Positions 24,377 to 30,747 of a stretch of 30,747 nt of DNA are shown here, in pieces; position 1 is the first letter of the stretch, and each line of letters opens with the position of its first letter. This stretch comes from JBAVEL01 sp049587715. GTDB lineage: Bacteria > Bacteroidota > Ignavibacteria > UBA10030 > UBA6906. Location of the stretch: NCBI GenBank assembly GCA_049587715.1, contig JBAVEL010000039.1, forward strand, positions 1-30,747, given 5' to 3'. A program made the translations under genes and the position numbers. A model generated the notes under the pieces. It was not told the DNA's origin, did no database searches, and saw only the letters and a program-made list of their open reading frames with translations.

Positions 24377-25011
24377 ACGACACACGCGCGGGATTCTGGC
24401 CGCAGCTCCGCGCCGCCTTCCTGCGGGGGGCCGCGGTCATCATCCCCATCGGGCTCACCTACTGGTTCTTCCGGGCCCTGTTGAACGCCATTGACGGCAT
24501 CCTCTCCCCGGTTCTGGAGAGGTGGATCGGAAGGCCCGTGCCGGGGCTGGGGTTCATCAGCATGCTGGTGATCATCCTGCTGGTGGGCTTCCTCTCCCGG
24601 AACATCGCAGGACGGATCCTGTTCGCCTGGTTCGAGACCCTGCTTCGCTCGGTTCCGTTCGTGCGCTCTGTGTACGGGGCCATCAAGGACCTGGTGGGGG
24701 CCTTTTCCCCGGGGGGAAAGGGGAAGACGTTCCGGGAGGTGGTGCTGATCGAGTACCCCCGGAAGAACCTCTACTCCATGGCCTTTGTGACCAACGAGAT
24801 GACATACACGCGGGCCGACGGAACCATGCTGCACCTGGTCAACGTCTACATCCCCAGCCCGCCCAATCCCACCTCCGGGGTGCTGATTCTGGTGCCGCGG
24901 GAGGAGGTGCACCCCCTCACCATAGGCGTCGAACAGGGGTTGAAGCTGGTTCTCTCGGGCGGCATCGTGGTGCCCTGCGGGATCACCGAACGCCCCGAGG
25001 CCCGACCATAA
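24373..25011 (+). CDS. DUF502 family membrane protein
   Basis: The 212-residue protein has two hydrophobic segments near the start (about residues 17-40 and 55-78) followed by a soluble C-terminal part. Family marks include G-x-x-x-I-I-P-I-G-L-T, G-L-G-F-I-S-M-L-V-I-I-L-L-V-G-F, the P-F-V-R-S-V-Y-G-A-I-K-D loop, and I-P-S-P-P-N-P-T-S-G. DUF502 proteins occur in many Gram-negative bacteria and plant plastids without a settled biochemical role. Here it sits between kdsB and pyrG, so an envelope role is plausible but inferred. The start overlaps the kdsB stop. Confidence 0.9.
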   Translation: MNDTRAGFWPQLRAAFLRGAAVIIPIGLTYWFFRALLNAIDGILSPVLERWIGRPVPGLGFISMLVIILLVGFLSRNIAGRILFAWFETLLRSVPFVRSVYGAIKDLVGAFSPGGKGKTFREVVLIEYPRKNLYSMAFVTNEMTYTRADGTMLHLVNVYIPSPPNPTSGVLILVPREEVHPLTIGVEQGLKLVLSGGIVVPCGITERPEARP

Positions 25012-25020
25012 GGAGGAACC

Positions 25021-26667
25021 GTGGCCCGTCCGCACAAGGTCAAGTACATCTTTGTCACCGGGGGAGTCGTCTCGTCGCTGGGAAAGGGCATCGCCTCCGC
25101 CGCCATCGGACTTCTCCTCAAATCCCGCGGCCTGCGCGTGACCATCCAGAAGTTCGATCCGTACCTGAACGTGGATCCGGGCACCATGAACCCCTTCCAG
25201 CACGGGGAGGTGTACGTGACCGACGACGGAGCGGAGACGGACCTGGACCTGGGCCACTACGAGCGCTTCCTGGACATCACCACCACACGCGCCAACAACT
25301 CCACCACCGGCCAGATCTACCACGAGGTGATCACCAAGGAGCGGCACGGGGACTACCTGGGCGCCACGGTGCAGGTGATCCCGCACATCACCGACGAGAT
25401 CAAGAAGCGGTTTGCCGCCCCGGGCGCGGGGGGAGAGTACGACATCATCATCACCGAGGTGGGAGGCACGGTGGGCGACATCGAGAGCCTTCCCTTCCTG
25501 GAGGCCATGCGGCAGTTCATGTTCAGGGCCGGCCGCACGAACGCGATGGCCATTCACGTGACGCTGGTTCCCTTCATCGGATCCGCGGGAGAAACAAAAA
25601 CCAAGCCGACCCAGCACAGCGTGAAGGCGCTCCTGGAGCTGGGGATCCAGCCCGACATGCTCATCTGCCGCTCGACGGGGCCGCTCTCGCGGGAGGTGCG
25701 CGAGAAAATCGCCCTCTTCACCAACGTGGAAACGGAGTGCGTGATCGACGGCCGGGACGTGTCCACCATCTACGAGGTGCCGCTCACCTTCGCCGAGCAG
25801 GACGTGGACGAGATCGTGCTGGAGAAGCTGGACCTGACCTGTCCCCGCCCCAACCTGCGGGAGTGGAAGAAGTTCGTGGAGCGGGTGAAGAACCCGGAAT
25901 CCAGGGTCACCATCGGGATCTGCGGAAAATACACCGAGCACAAGGACGCCTACAAGAGCATCGTGGAGGCCTTCGTCCATGCGGGGGCGGCCAACAACGC
26001 CGCCGTGGACATCACCTGGATCCGGGCCGAGGACGTGGAACGCAACGGGGCGGATGCAACCCTCGGGGGGATTGCGGGCCTCCTGGTGGCGCCGGGGTTC
26101 GGGGAGCGGGGCATCGAGGGGAAGATCCAGGCCATCCGCCACGTGCGGGAGGGGAAGATCCCCTTTCTGGGCATCTGCCTGGGGCTCCAGTGCGCCGTGA
26201 TCGAGTTCGCCCGGAACGTGTGCGGACTGGAGCAGGCCAACAGCACGGAGTTCAGGCCCACCCCCCAGAACGTGATCGACCTGATGCTGGAACAGAAGAA
26301 GGTGAAGGACTACGGGGGAACCATGCGCCTCGGGTCGTATCCGTGCCGGATGGAAAAGGAGACCCGGGCCTTTGAGGCCTACCGGAAGGAGCTCGTGCAC
26401 GAGCGGCACCGGCACCGGTACGAAGTGAACGACGCGTTCCGCAAGGTTCTGGGGGAGCACGGCATGGTGTTCAGCGGCATCTGCCCGGAGAACGGGCTGG
26501 TGGAGATGATCGAACTGGCCGATCACCCCTGGTTCGTGGCGGGACAGTTCCATCCCGAGCTCCGTTCCCGGGCCACCAATCCCCACCCCCTGTTCCGCGA
26601 GTTCGTCAAGGCGGCCATCGCCCACGCGGGGAAGCGGAGCCAGGCCCGTTTGCAGGAGGCACCGTGA
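25021..26667 (+). CDS. pyrG: CTP synthase
   Basis: PyrG makes CTP from UTP, ATP and glutamine. The 548-residue protein has the N-terminal synthase domain with K-Y-I-F-V-T-G-G-V-V-S-S-L-G-K-G, K-x-D-P-Y-L-N-V-D-P-G-T-M-N-P and the G-E-V-Y-V-T-D-D-G-A-E-T-D-L-D-L block. The C-terminal glutaminase domain has nucleophile C386 in G-I-C-L-G-L-Q and the H511/E513 pair in Q-F-H-P-E. The start is a GTG, with AAGGAGGA nine to ten bases after the DUF502 stop region; this fits the family start M-x-x-x-K-Y-I-F. Its stop overlaps the methyltransferase GTG start. It feeds CTP both to KDO activation and to phospholipid synthesis. Confidence 0.97.
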   Translation: MARPHKVKYIFVTGGVVSSLGKGIASAAIGLLLKSRGLRVTIQKFDPYLNVDPGTMNPFQHGEVYVTDDGAETDLDLGHYERFLDITTTRANNSTTGQIYHEVITKERHGDYLGATVQVIPHITDEIKKRFAAPGAGGEYDIIITEVGGTVGDIESLPFLEAMRQFMFRAGRTNAMAIHVTLVPFIGSAGETKTKPTQHSVKALLELGIQPDMLICRSTGPLSREVREKIALFTNVETECVIDGRDVSTIYEVPLTFAEQDVDEIVLEKLDLTCPRPNLREWKKFVERVKNPESRVTIGICGKYTEHKDAYKSIVEAFVHAGAANNAAVDITWIRAEDVERNGADATLGGIAGLLVAPGFGERGIEGKIQAIRHVREGKIPFLGICLGLQCAVIEFARNVCGLEQANSTEFRPTPQNVIDLMLEQKKVKDYGGTMRLGSYPCRMEKETRAFEAYRKELVHERHRHRYEVNDAFRKVLGEHGMVFSGICPENGLVEMIELADHPWFVAGQFHPELRSRATNPHPLFREFVKAAIAHAGKRSQARLQEAP

Positions 26668-27350
26668 ACCTCCTGGCGCGGATGCTCACCAACGCAGGGC
26701 TGATCCGGCACATCACGCGAATGGCGCGGCCCCTCTACCGCCAGATCGGCATGCTCTACCCCACCTTCGATCCCCGCCTGCACGGAGAGATGTTCCTCTA
26801 CAGGGACTACATCCGCTATGTGACCATCGGCCTGGCCCTCCGCCGCATCGAGGCGGAGGGGACACCGGGCGCGCTGGCCGAGCTGGGGGTGTACCGGGGT
26901 GAGTTGAGCAGGTTCATCCGGGCCATCCTGCCGGAGCGGACATTCTATCTGTTCGACACATTCGAGGGCTTCGCCCCGGCCGACCAGGCGGGCACGGCGG
27001 AGGACCGTCGCTTCCGCGACACAAGCGTGGAGCGGGTGCTGGCGCGGGTGGGGGATGTTTCCCGCGTGGTGGTACGGAAGGGCGAAGTGCCCGGGACCCT
27101 CCGCGGGCTGGAGGGGGAGCGGTTCGCGTTCGTGCTCCTGGATATGGACAAGCATCGGCCCACCGCGGCAAGCCTGGAGTTTTTCTACCCCCTCCTCTCC
27201 CCCGGCGGATACCTGCTCGTCCACGACTACAACAGCCCCGAATCCGACGGGGCCTGTGCGCGCGCCCTGGACGGTTTTCTGCGGGGGAAGCCCGAGAAGC
27301 TGATCGAGGCGGCGGACCGCTACGGCAGCGCCCTCTTCCGCAAGATCTGA
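26664..27350 (+). CDS. TylF/MycF-like SAM-dependent O-methyltransferase family protein
   Basis: The 228-residue protein has a SAM-binding loop A-E-L-G-V-Y-R-G-E-L, then Y-L-F-D-T-F-E-G-F, a possible metal-binding L-L-D-M-D-K-H-R-P-T-A-A-S-L-E, and P-G-G-Y-L-L-V-H-D-Y-N-S. This order matches TylF/MycF-type enzymes, which methylate sugar hydroxyls in antibiotics but also occur in polysaccharide loci. In this envelope operon a surface-sugar methyltransferase is the simplest guess; the acceptor is unknown. The start is a GTG with GGAGG close upstream, overlapping the pyrG stop (GTGA). Confidence 0.82.
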   Translation: MNLLARMLTNAGLIRHITRMARPLYRQIGMLYPTFDPRLHGEMFLYRDYIRYVTIGLALRRIEAEGTPGALAELGVYRGELSRFIRAILPERTFYLFDTFEGFAPADQAGTAEDRRFRDTSVERVLARVGDVSRVVVRKGEVPGTLRGLEGERFAFVLLDMDKHRPTAASLEFFYPLLSPGGYLLVHDYNSPESDGACARALDGFLRGKPEKLIEAADRYGSALFRKI

Positions 27351-27394
27351 CCCGGGCCGGCTCCCGAGGGGCCGCCCACACCGAAGGGATCATC

Positions 27395-28843
27395 ATGCGC
27401 GAACAGCACGGCTACCACATGAGTCCCGAGGAATTCCGCCGCCACGCGCACGCAGCGGCCGACTGGATCGCGGACTACTACTCCCGGGTGGAGAAGTTCC
27501 CCGTGCTCTCCCCGGTCGCGCCCGGACAGATACGGGCCTCCCTTCCCCCCGAGGCGCCCGAGCAGGGCGAGCCCTTTGAGACCGTCCTGGCAGACCTGGA
27601 GCGGATCATTCTGCCCGGCATCACCCACTGGCAGTCCCCCTCCTTCTTCGCGTACTTTCCCGCCAACTCCTCGGGCCCCTCTGTGATCGGGGACCTGGTG
27701 GCCTCGGGACTGGGGGTGCAGGGCATGCTGTGGGCCACGAGCCCCGCCTGCACGGAGCTGGAAACGCACATGATGGACTGGCTGGCGGGGATGCTGGACC
27801 TTCCCCCCGCGTTCCGCTCGGAGGGGCCCGGCGGGGGCGTCATTCAGGATACCGCATCCAGCGCTCTTCTGAGTGCGCTCATTGCGGCCAGGGAGCGGGC
27901 CACCGGGGGAACGAGCAACGAGACGGGATGCACGGGGAAGCTGACCGCCTACTGCTCCACGGAGGCCCACTCCTCGGCGGAAAAGGGGGCGGGTGTGGCG
28001 GGGATCGGGAGGGGGAACCTCCGGCGGATCCCGGCGGACAAGCATGCCGCCATGCGGTGGGACCTTCTGGAGGAGGCGATGCGGCGGGACGAGGAGGCGG
28101 GCCGCACCCCCTTCTTCGTGTGTGCCACACTGGGAACCACATCCTCCCACGGGATGGACCCCCTCCGTCCCATCGGGGAGTCGTGCAGGAGGCGGAAGGT
28201 CTGGCTGCACGTGGACGCGGCCATGGCGGGAACAGCCGCTCTGTGTCCCGAGCACAGGCGGATGCACGACGGGCTGGAGCTGGCGGACAGCTATTGCTTC
28301 AATCCCCACAAGTGGATGTTCACCAACTTCGACTGCAGCTGCTTCTGGGTGGCGGACCGCTCCGCCCTCATCCGGGCACTCAGCATCCTGCCGGAGTACC
28401 TGCGGAACGCGCCCACCGAGACGGGCGCGGTCATCGACTACCGGGACTGGCACATCCCGCTGGGGAGGCGCTTCCGGGCCCTCAAGCTCTGGTTCGTCAT
28501 ACGCTCCTACGGGGTGGAGGGTCTGAGGCACCACGTCCGGCAGCACATCCTCGCGGCGGGGCGCTTCGCCGGCCGGGTGGCCGCCTCGGAGGAGTTCGAG
28601 CTGGCCGCGCCGCCCCCCCTCAACCTGGTCTGCTTCCGCCACAGGAAGGGAGACTCTTTCAACCGGCGTCTCCTGGAGCGGCTGAACGCGAGCGGGCGGC
28701 TCTACCTGACCCACACCGTCCTGGACGGACGCTTCACGCTCCGGCTGTGCGTGGGACAGACCCGCACGGAGGAGCGGCATGTGGCCGCCGCCTGGGAGGA
28801 GATACGGGACACCGCGCAGGCAATGAGCCGGGAGGGGGAGTAG
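27395..28843 (+). CDS. PLP-dependent aromatic-L-amino-acid decarboxylase family protein
   Basis: This group II decarboxylase, 482 residues, begins with E-F-R-R-H-A-H-A-A-A-D-W-I-A-D-Y-Y as usual and has S-P-A-C-T-E-L-E, the cofactor-stacking histidine in S-T-E-A-H-S-S, A-T-L-G-T-T, H-V-D-A-A-M-A-G and the PLP-binding K306 in N-P-H-K-W. The catalytic-loop tyrosine is kept (Y335 in L-P-E-Y-L-R-N), which in this family goes with true decarboxylation instead of aldehyde formation. The product would be tyramine, tryptamine, phenylethylamine or a similar amine; which substrate is not visible. It lies 44 bases after the methyltransferase and may belong to the same transcript. An ATG at 27419 is an alternative start. 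Confidence 0.92.
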   Translation: MREQHGYHMSPEEFRRHAHAAADWIADYYSRVEKFPVLSPVAPGQIRASLPPEAPEQGEPFETVLADLERIILPGITHWQSPSFFAYFPANSSGPSVIGDLVASGLGVQGMLWATSPACTELETHMMDWLAGMLDLPPAFRSEGPGGGVIQDTASSALLSALIAARERATGGTSNETGCTGKLTAYCSTEAHSSAEKGAGVAGIGRGNLRRIPADKHAAMRWDLLEEAMRRDEEAGRTPFFVCATLGTTSSHGMDPLRPIGESCRRRKVWLHVDAAMAGTAALCPEHRRMHDGLELADSYCFNPHKWMFTNFDCSCFWVADRSALIRALSILPEYLRNAPTETGAVIDYRDWHIPLGRRFRALKLWFVIRSYGVEGLRHHVRQHILAAGRFAGRVAASEEFELAAPPPLNLVCFRHRKGDSFNRRLLERLNASGRLYLTHTVLDGRFTLRLCVGQTRTEERHVAAAWEEIRDTAQAMSREGE

Positions 28844-28867
28844 GGCGCGCCGCCTGAAGAGGGGCGC

Positions 28868-29341
28868 TCAGCGGGGGGAAGACCCGCCGGCAAGGGCCTC
28901 CAGCTCCCGCAGCAGGGGAAGGCCCGAGGGATTCCTCAGGGGACTTCCCGCGCAGGTCTCCATGCCGGGGAGGATGGAGACCAGGGGATGTGTCTCCGTG
29001 CCCGCAAGATCCCCGGTGAGGGGGAGAAGGGCCCGGAGCAGGGTGATGCGCCCGCGCAAGGGGTTCTGGAAGGTCCGGGGAGACGCATAGACAACCTCCA
29101 CACACCGCTCGGTCCGTTTCAGGGTCTCCACACGGTCTCCGTCCAGGTAGAGGCGGAGGGTCCTGTCGGCGCCGGCGAGAATCCCGGCGAGCAGACGATG
29201 GGCTTCGGCGGCCCCATCCCCCTCCAAGACCACGGAGCGCGCGGCTCCTTCCTCATGCAGGGTGAGGGTCACAGTCTCTCCCCCCCCTCCGCCGCACTCC
29301 AGCAGGGTGAAGACACACACGAGGGCAATGGCATGGGGCAC
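28868..29341 (-). CDS. Small exported protein of unknown function, possible lipoprotein
   Basis: I do not recognise this 157-residue protein. It begins at a GTG with an excellent AGGAGG (29354-29349) 7 bases upstream. The first 15 residues are hydrophobic and lead to L-L-E-C-G-G-G-G-G. This resembles a lipobox, with cysteine at 16 followed by a glycine linker, but glutamate before the cysteine is unusual, so lipidation is uncertain. The mature part starts with a beta strand (T-V-T-L-T-L) and includes L-R-L-Y-L-D-G-D-R-V-E-T-L. Two further cysteines (in R-C-V-E-V-V and E-T-C-A-G) could pair. It converges with the decarboxylase gene (24-base gap) and follows the peptidase gene on the same strand. 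Confidence 0.65.
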   Translation of the reverse strand: MPHAIALVCVFTLLECGGGGGETVTLTLHEEGAARSVVLEGDGAAEAHRLLAGILAGADRTLRLYLDGDRVETLKRTERCVEVVYASPRTFQNPLRGRITLLRALLPLTGDLAGTETHPLVSILPGMETCAGSPLRNPSGLPLLRELEALAGGSSPR

Positions 29342-29381
29342 AGGTAATCCTCCTTTGGCCGGCCGCCGGGGGCGGCACCTC

Positions 29382-29420
29382 CCGCAGGAGGGGTCCGCCT
29401 GAGGCAGACCCCTCCCGCGG
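29382..29420 (-). terminator. Long GC-rich hairpin after the peptidase gene
   Basis: Positions 29382-29395 pair with 29407-29420 over 14 bases with one A-C mismatch; the inner 9 bases (GGAGGGGTC and GACCCCTCC) are perfect. It begins 11 bases past the stop codon of the minus-strand peptidase gene. No T-run follows on the minus strand, so it may act as a 3' stability or attenuating structure between the peptidase gene and the small gene at 28868-29341. Confidence 0.45.
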
Positions 29421-29430
29421 AAGACGGCTC

Positions 29431-30747
29431 TCAGTTGACGGTGATGTCGTCCAGCAGAATCGCCGTGTCGAAGACGCTGTCGCCCACGTCCCCCGCGCGC
29501 AGGATCAGGGTGACGCGCTGCCCGGCGAAGTTCGCAATGCCGAAGGAATTGGTCTGCCAGCCGGTCATGTAGACGCCTCCCCGGTCAAACACGATTCCGG
29601 GGGATACGCTGATCAGGTTTCCCGCCGTGGAGTCGGTGGCCCCGAACTCCGAGGCAATCATGTCGATTGTCTTGCGCATCAGCACCACCTCGGATCCCGC
29701 CTGCGGGCGCAGCACCACTTCGAAGTAGTCCTGGTACTGGGAGCCGATGTATTCCAGGAACTCCTCCGAAAGGAAGTTCCACTTCAGCCGCAGGGTGGCC
29801 TGGCCGGGGCGGATCCGGAAGGTCTGGAAGATCCGGCCCGTGGATGTGGTGAAGCCCAGCCCCGTGGAGATGATGCCCATGTAGCTTCCGCCCGTGGGGG
29901 ACTGGGAGCCGAGCTGGCTGATCACCCGCCCGTCCCCCTCCTTTGTCCATCCCGTGATGGTGCCCAGCTCGAAATCCCCGTTGATCAGGGAGTCCGGATA
30001 GTGCAGATCGGTGCGCCCCTTCAGCTCGATCACGGCGTTGGGGGGATTGGGATCGGAGCCGGGGATGTAGGCGTCTCCCGTGTTCCTCAGGTCCGCCGCC
30101 AGACGCCGGGCGATCGTGTCGGCGTTGGTGACGCAGTAGTCGCTGTTCACCACCAGGGTGTACCCGTAGTAGGCCTTCGCCCCCTTGTTGATGAAGGCGT
30201 TCCCCAGGTCCGGGTTCATCGTGCTCTCGCAGGAGTTGTTCAGAATCACGCTGTTGGGGAAATTCCCCGCCAGGTCCGCCACGAACGGGTGGCGCACGGC
30301 ATAGATGTCGGCCGTGCTGCTCACCGCTCCCGCATTGCTGATGACCATGTTCGTCCAGATGGCCAGCTTCTGGGCCTTCAGCATGGCTTTGTAGCTGGTC
30401 TGGTACACGGCGAGCGTGGTGTCCACCACCTCCCCCGTGGCAAAGGAGTTCCCCTGGGAGCCGTGGGTGGCCAGCAGCACGAAGCCGTAGTCCGTCAGGC
30501 TGGAGAGGGAGGCGATATCGGCCTGCTGGTTCCGCAGGTAGGTAATGGAGAACTCATACCCGGAGTTCTGGAGGATTGCCTGCACCGAGGGGCCCTCGTT
30601 GTCGGGGGCAAAGGCGGCCTCGAAGGGGGCGTAGATCATGACGTTCCGGTTCCCGATAATAGTCGGGTCCAGGTCGGTGCCGATCTTCTGCAGGCCCGCC
30701 GGAGCCGGGAGAACGGTGCCCCGCGTCTGGTTGGGCACGGGCACACG
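29431..30747 (-). CDS. Secreted clan CD (caspase/gingipain-like) cysteine peptidase, partial
   Basis: The reading frame is open to the window edge, so the N-terminus and any signal peptide are missing; the GTG at 30744 is probably internal. The first visible part (to about 30100) has the clan CD layout: a hydrophobic strand then histidine in L-L-A-T-H-G-S (codon 30465-30463), and a second hydrophobic strand then cysteine in I-L-N-N-S-C-E-S (codon 30231-30229). The rest is a jelly-roll-like domain with N-G-D-F-E-L-G, L-S-E-E-F-L-E-Y-I-G-S and a final L-L-D-D-I-T-V-N, like many extracellular binding domains. There is no T9SS tail at this end. Gingipain-type C25 enzymes are the nearest known relatives in design; the cleavage specificity cannot be read. 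Confidence 0.72.
   Translation of the reverse strand, partial: RVPVPNQTRGTVLPAPAGLQKIGTDLDPTIIGNRNVMIYAPFEAAFAPDNEGPSVQAILQNSGYEFSITYLRNQQADIASLSSLTDYGFVLLATHGSQGNSFATGEVVDTTLAVYQTSYKAMLKAQKLAIWTNMVISNAGAVSSTADIYAVRHPFVADLAGNFPNSVILNNSCESTMNPDLGNAFINKGAKAYYGYTLVVNSDYCVTNADTIARRLAADLRNTGDAYIPGSDPNPPNAVIELKGRTDLHYPDSLINGDFELGTITGWTKEGDGRVISQLGSQSPTGGSYMGIISTGLGFTTSTGRIFQTFRIRPGQATLRLKWNFLSEEFLEYIGSQYQDYFEVVLRPQAGSEVVLMRKTIDMIASEFGATDSTAGNLISVSPGIVFDRGGVYMTGWQTNSFGIANFAGQRVTLILRAGDVGDSVFDTAILLDDITVN

Noticed and set aside
24181..26625. An 814-codon minus-strand open frame across kdsB, DUF502 and pyrG
   Set aside because: It spans three well-identified plus-strand genes in antisense; high GC removes stop codons from such frames.
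28988..29347. A 119-codon plus-strand open frame opposite the small exported protein
   Set aside because: It has no ribosome binding site, whereas the opposite frame has a perfect one and an N-terminal hydrophobic segment.

Overview
The window looks like chromosomal DNA from an uncultivated, Gram-negative bacterium of the FCB superphylum (Bacteroidetes/Chlorobi/Fibrobacteres and allied candidate phyla). Two secreted proteins end in type A sorting domains of the type IX secretion system, with a P-N-P-F-N core and a K-L-(I/L)-L-L-(K/R) end. kdsB (CMP-KDO synthesis) implies lipopolysaccharide, and the dCTP deaminase resembles the form I know from Bacteroidetes/Chlorobi. Base composition is high GC from about 5.3 kb onward; the first 5 kb is visibly less GC-rich. 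I assign no genus or phylum.

Layout. Positions 1-767 hold no supported gene. From 768 to 5005 there are three exported proteins: a serine hydrolase of the beta-lactamase fold, a small SnoaL/DUF4440-like protein and an alpha/beta hydrolase with a T9SS tail. A 512-base non-coding stretch with two back-to-back palindromes precedes rsgA (5518-6594). A 1193-residue secreted multidomain protein follows (6862-10443), then a glycine-zipper miniprotein overlapping a TPR/TlpA-type thioredoxin (10638-12778). These converge, across a hairpin terminator, on a minus-strand operon aspB-pckA (15720-12863). The plus strand resumes with dcd and an S9 peptidase (15975-18594), a second pckA (18773-20368), secreted msrA, an esterase and terC (to 22673). 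A recognisable promoter then leads into plsC-kdsB-DUF502-pyrG-methyltransferase, closely followed by an aromatic amino acid decarboxylase (22914-28843). The window closes with two minus-strand genes: a small unknown exported protein and the 3' part of a clan CD (caspase/gingipain-like) cysteine peptidase.

How the genes fit together. Aspartate aminotransferase makes oxaloacetate from aspartate, and the translationally coupled PEP carboxykinase turns it into PEP, giving a compact route from amino acids to gluconeogenesis. A second, divergent ATP-type PEP carboxykinase lies about 4.3 kb away in the opposite orientation. In the plsC-pyrG cluster, pyrG supplies the CTP that kdsB uses for KDO activation, and plsC acts in phospholipid synthesis, so this is an envelope-building operon.

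The less ordinary content is in the secreted proteins. A two-fold repeat module is shared by two otherwise unrelated proteins, and one SdrD-B-like domain seems to carry a beta-propeller-like insertion. No tRNA, rRNA, CRISPR array, insertion sequence or phage gene was recognised. I did not find a clear new defence or mobile system.
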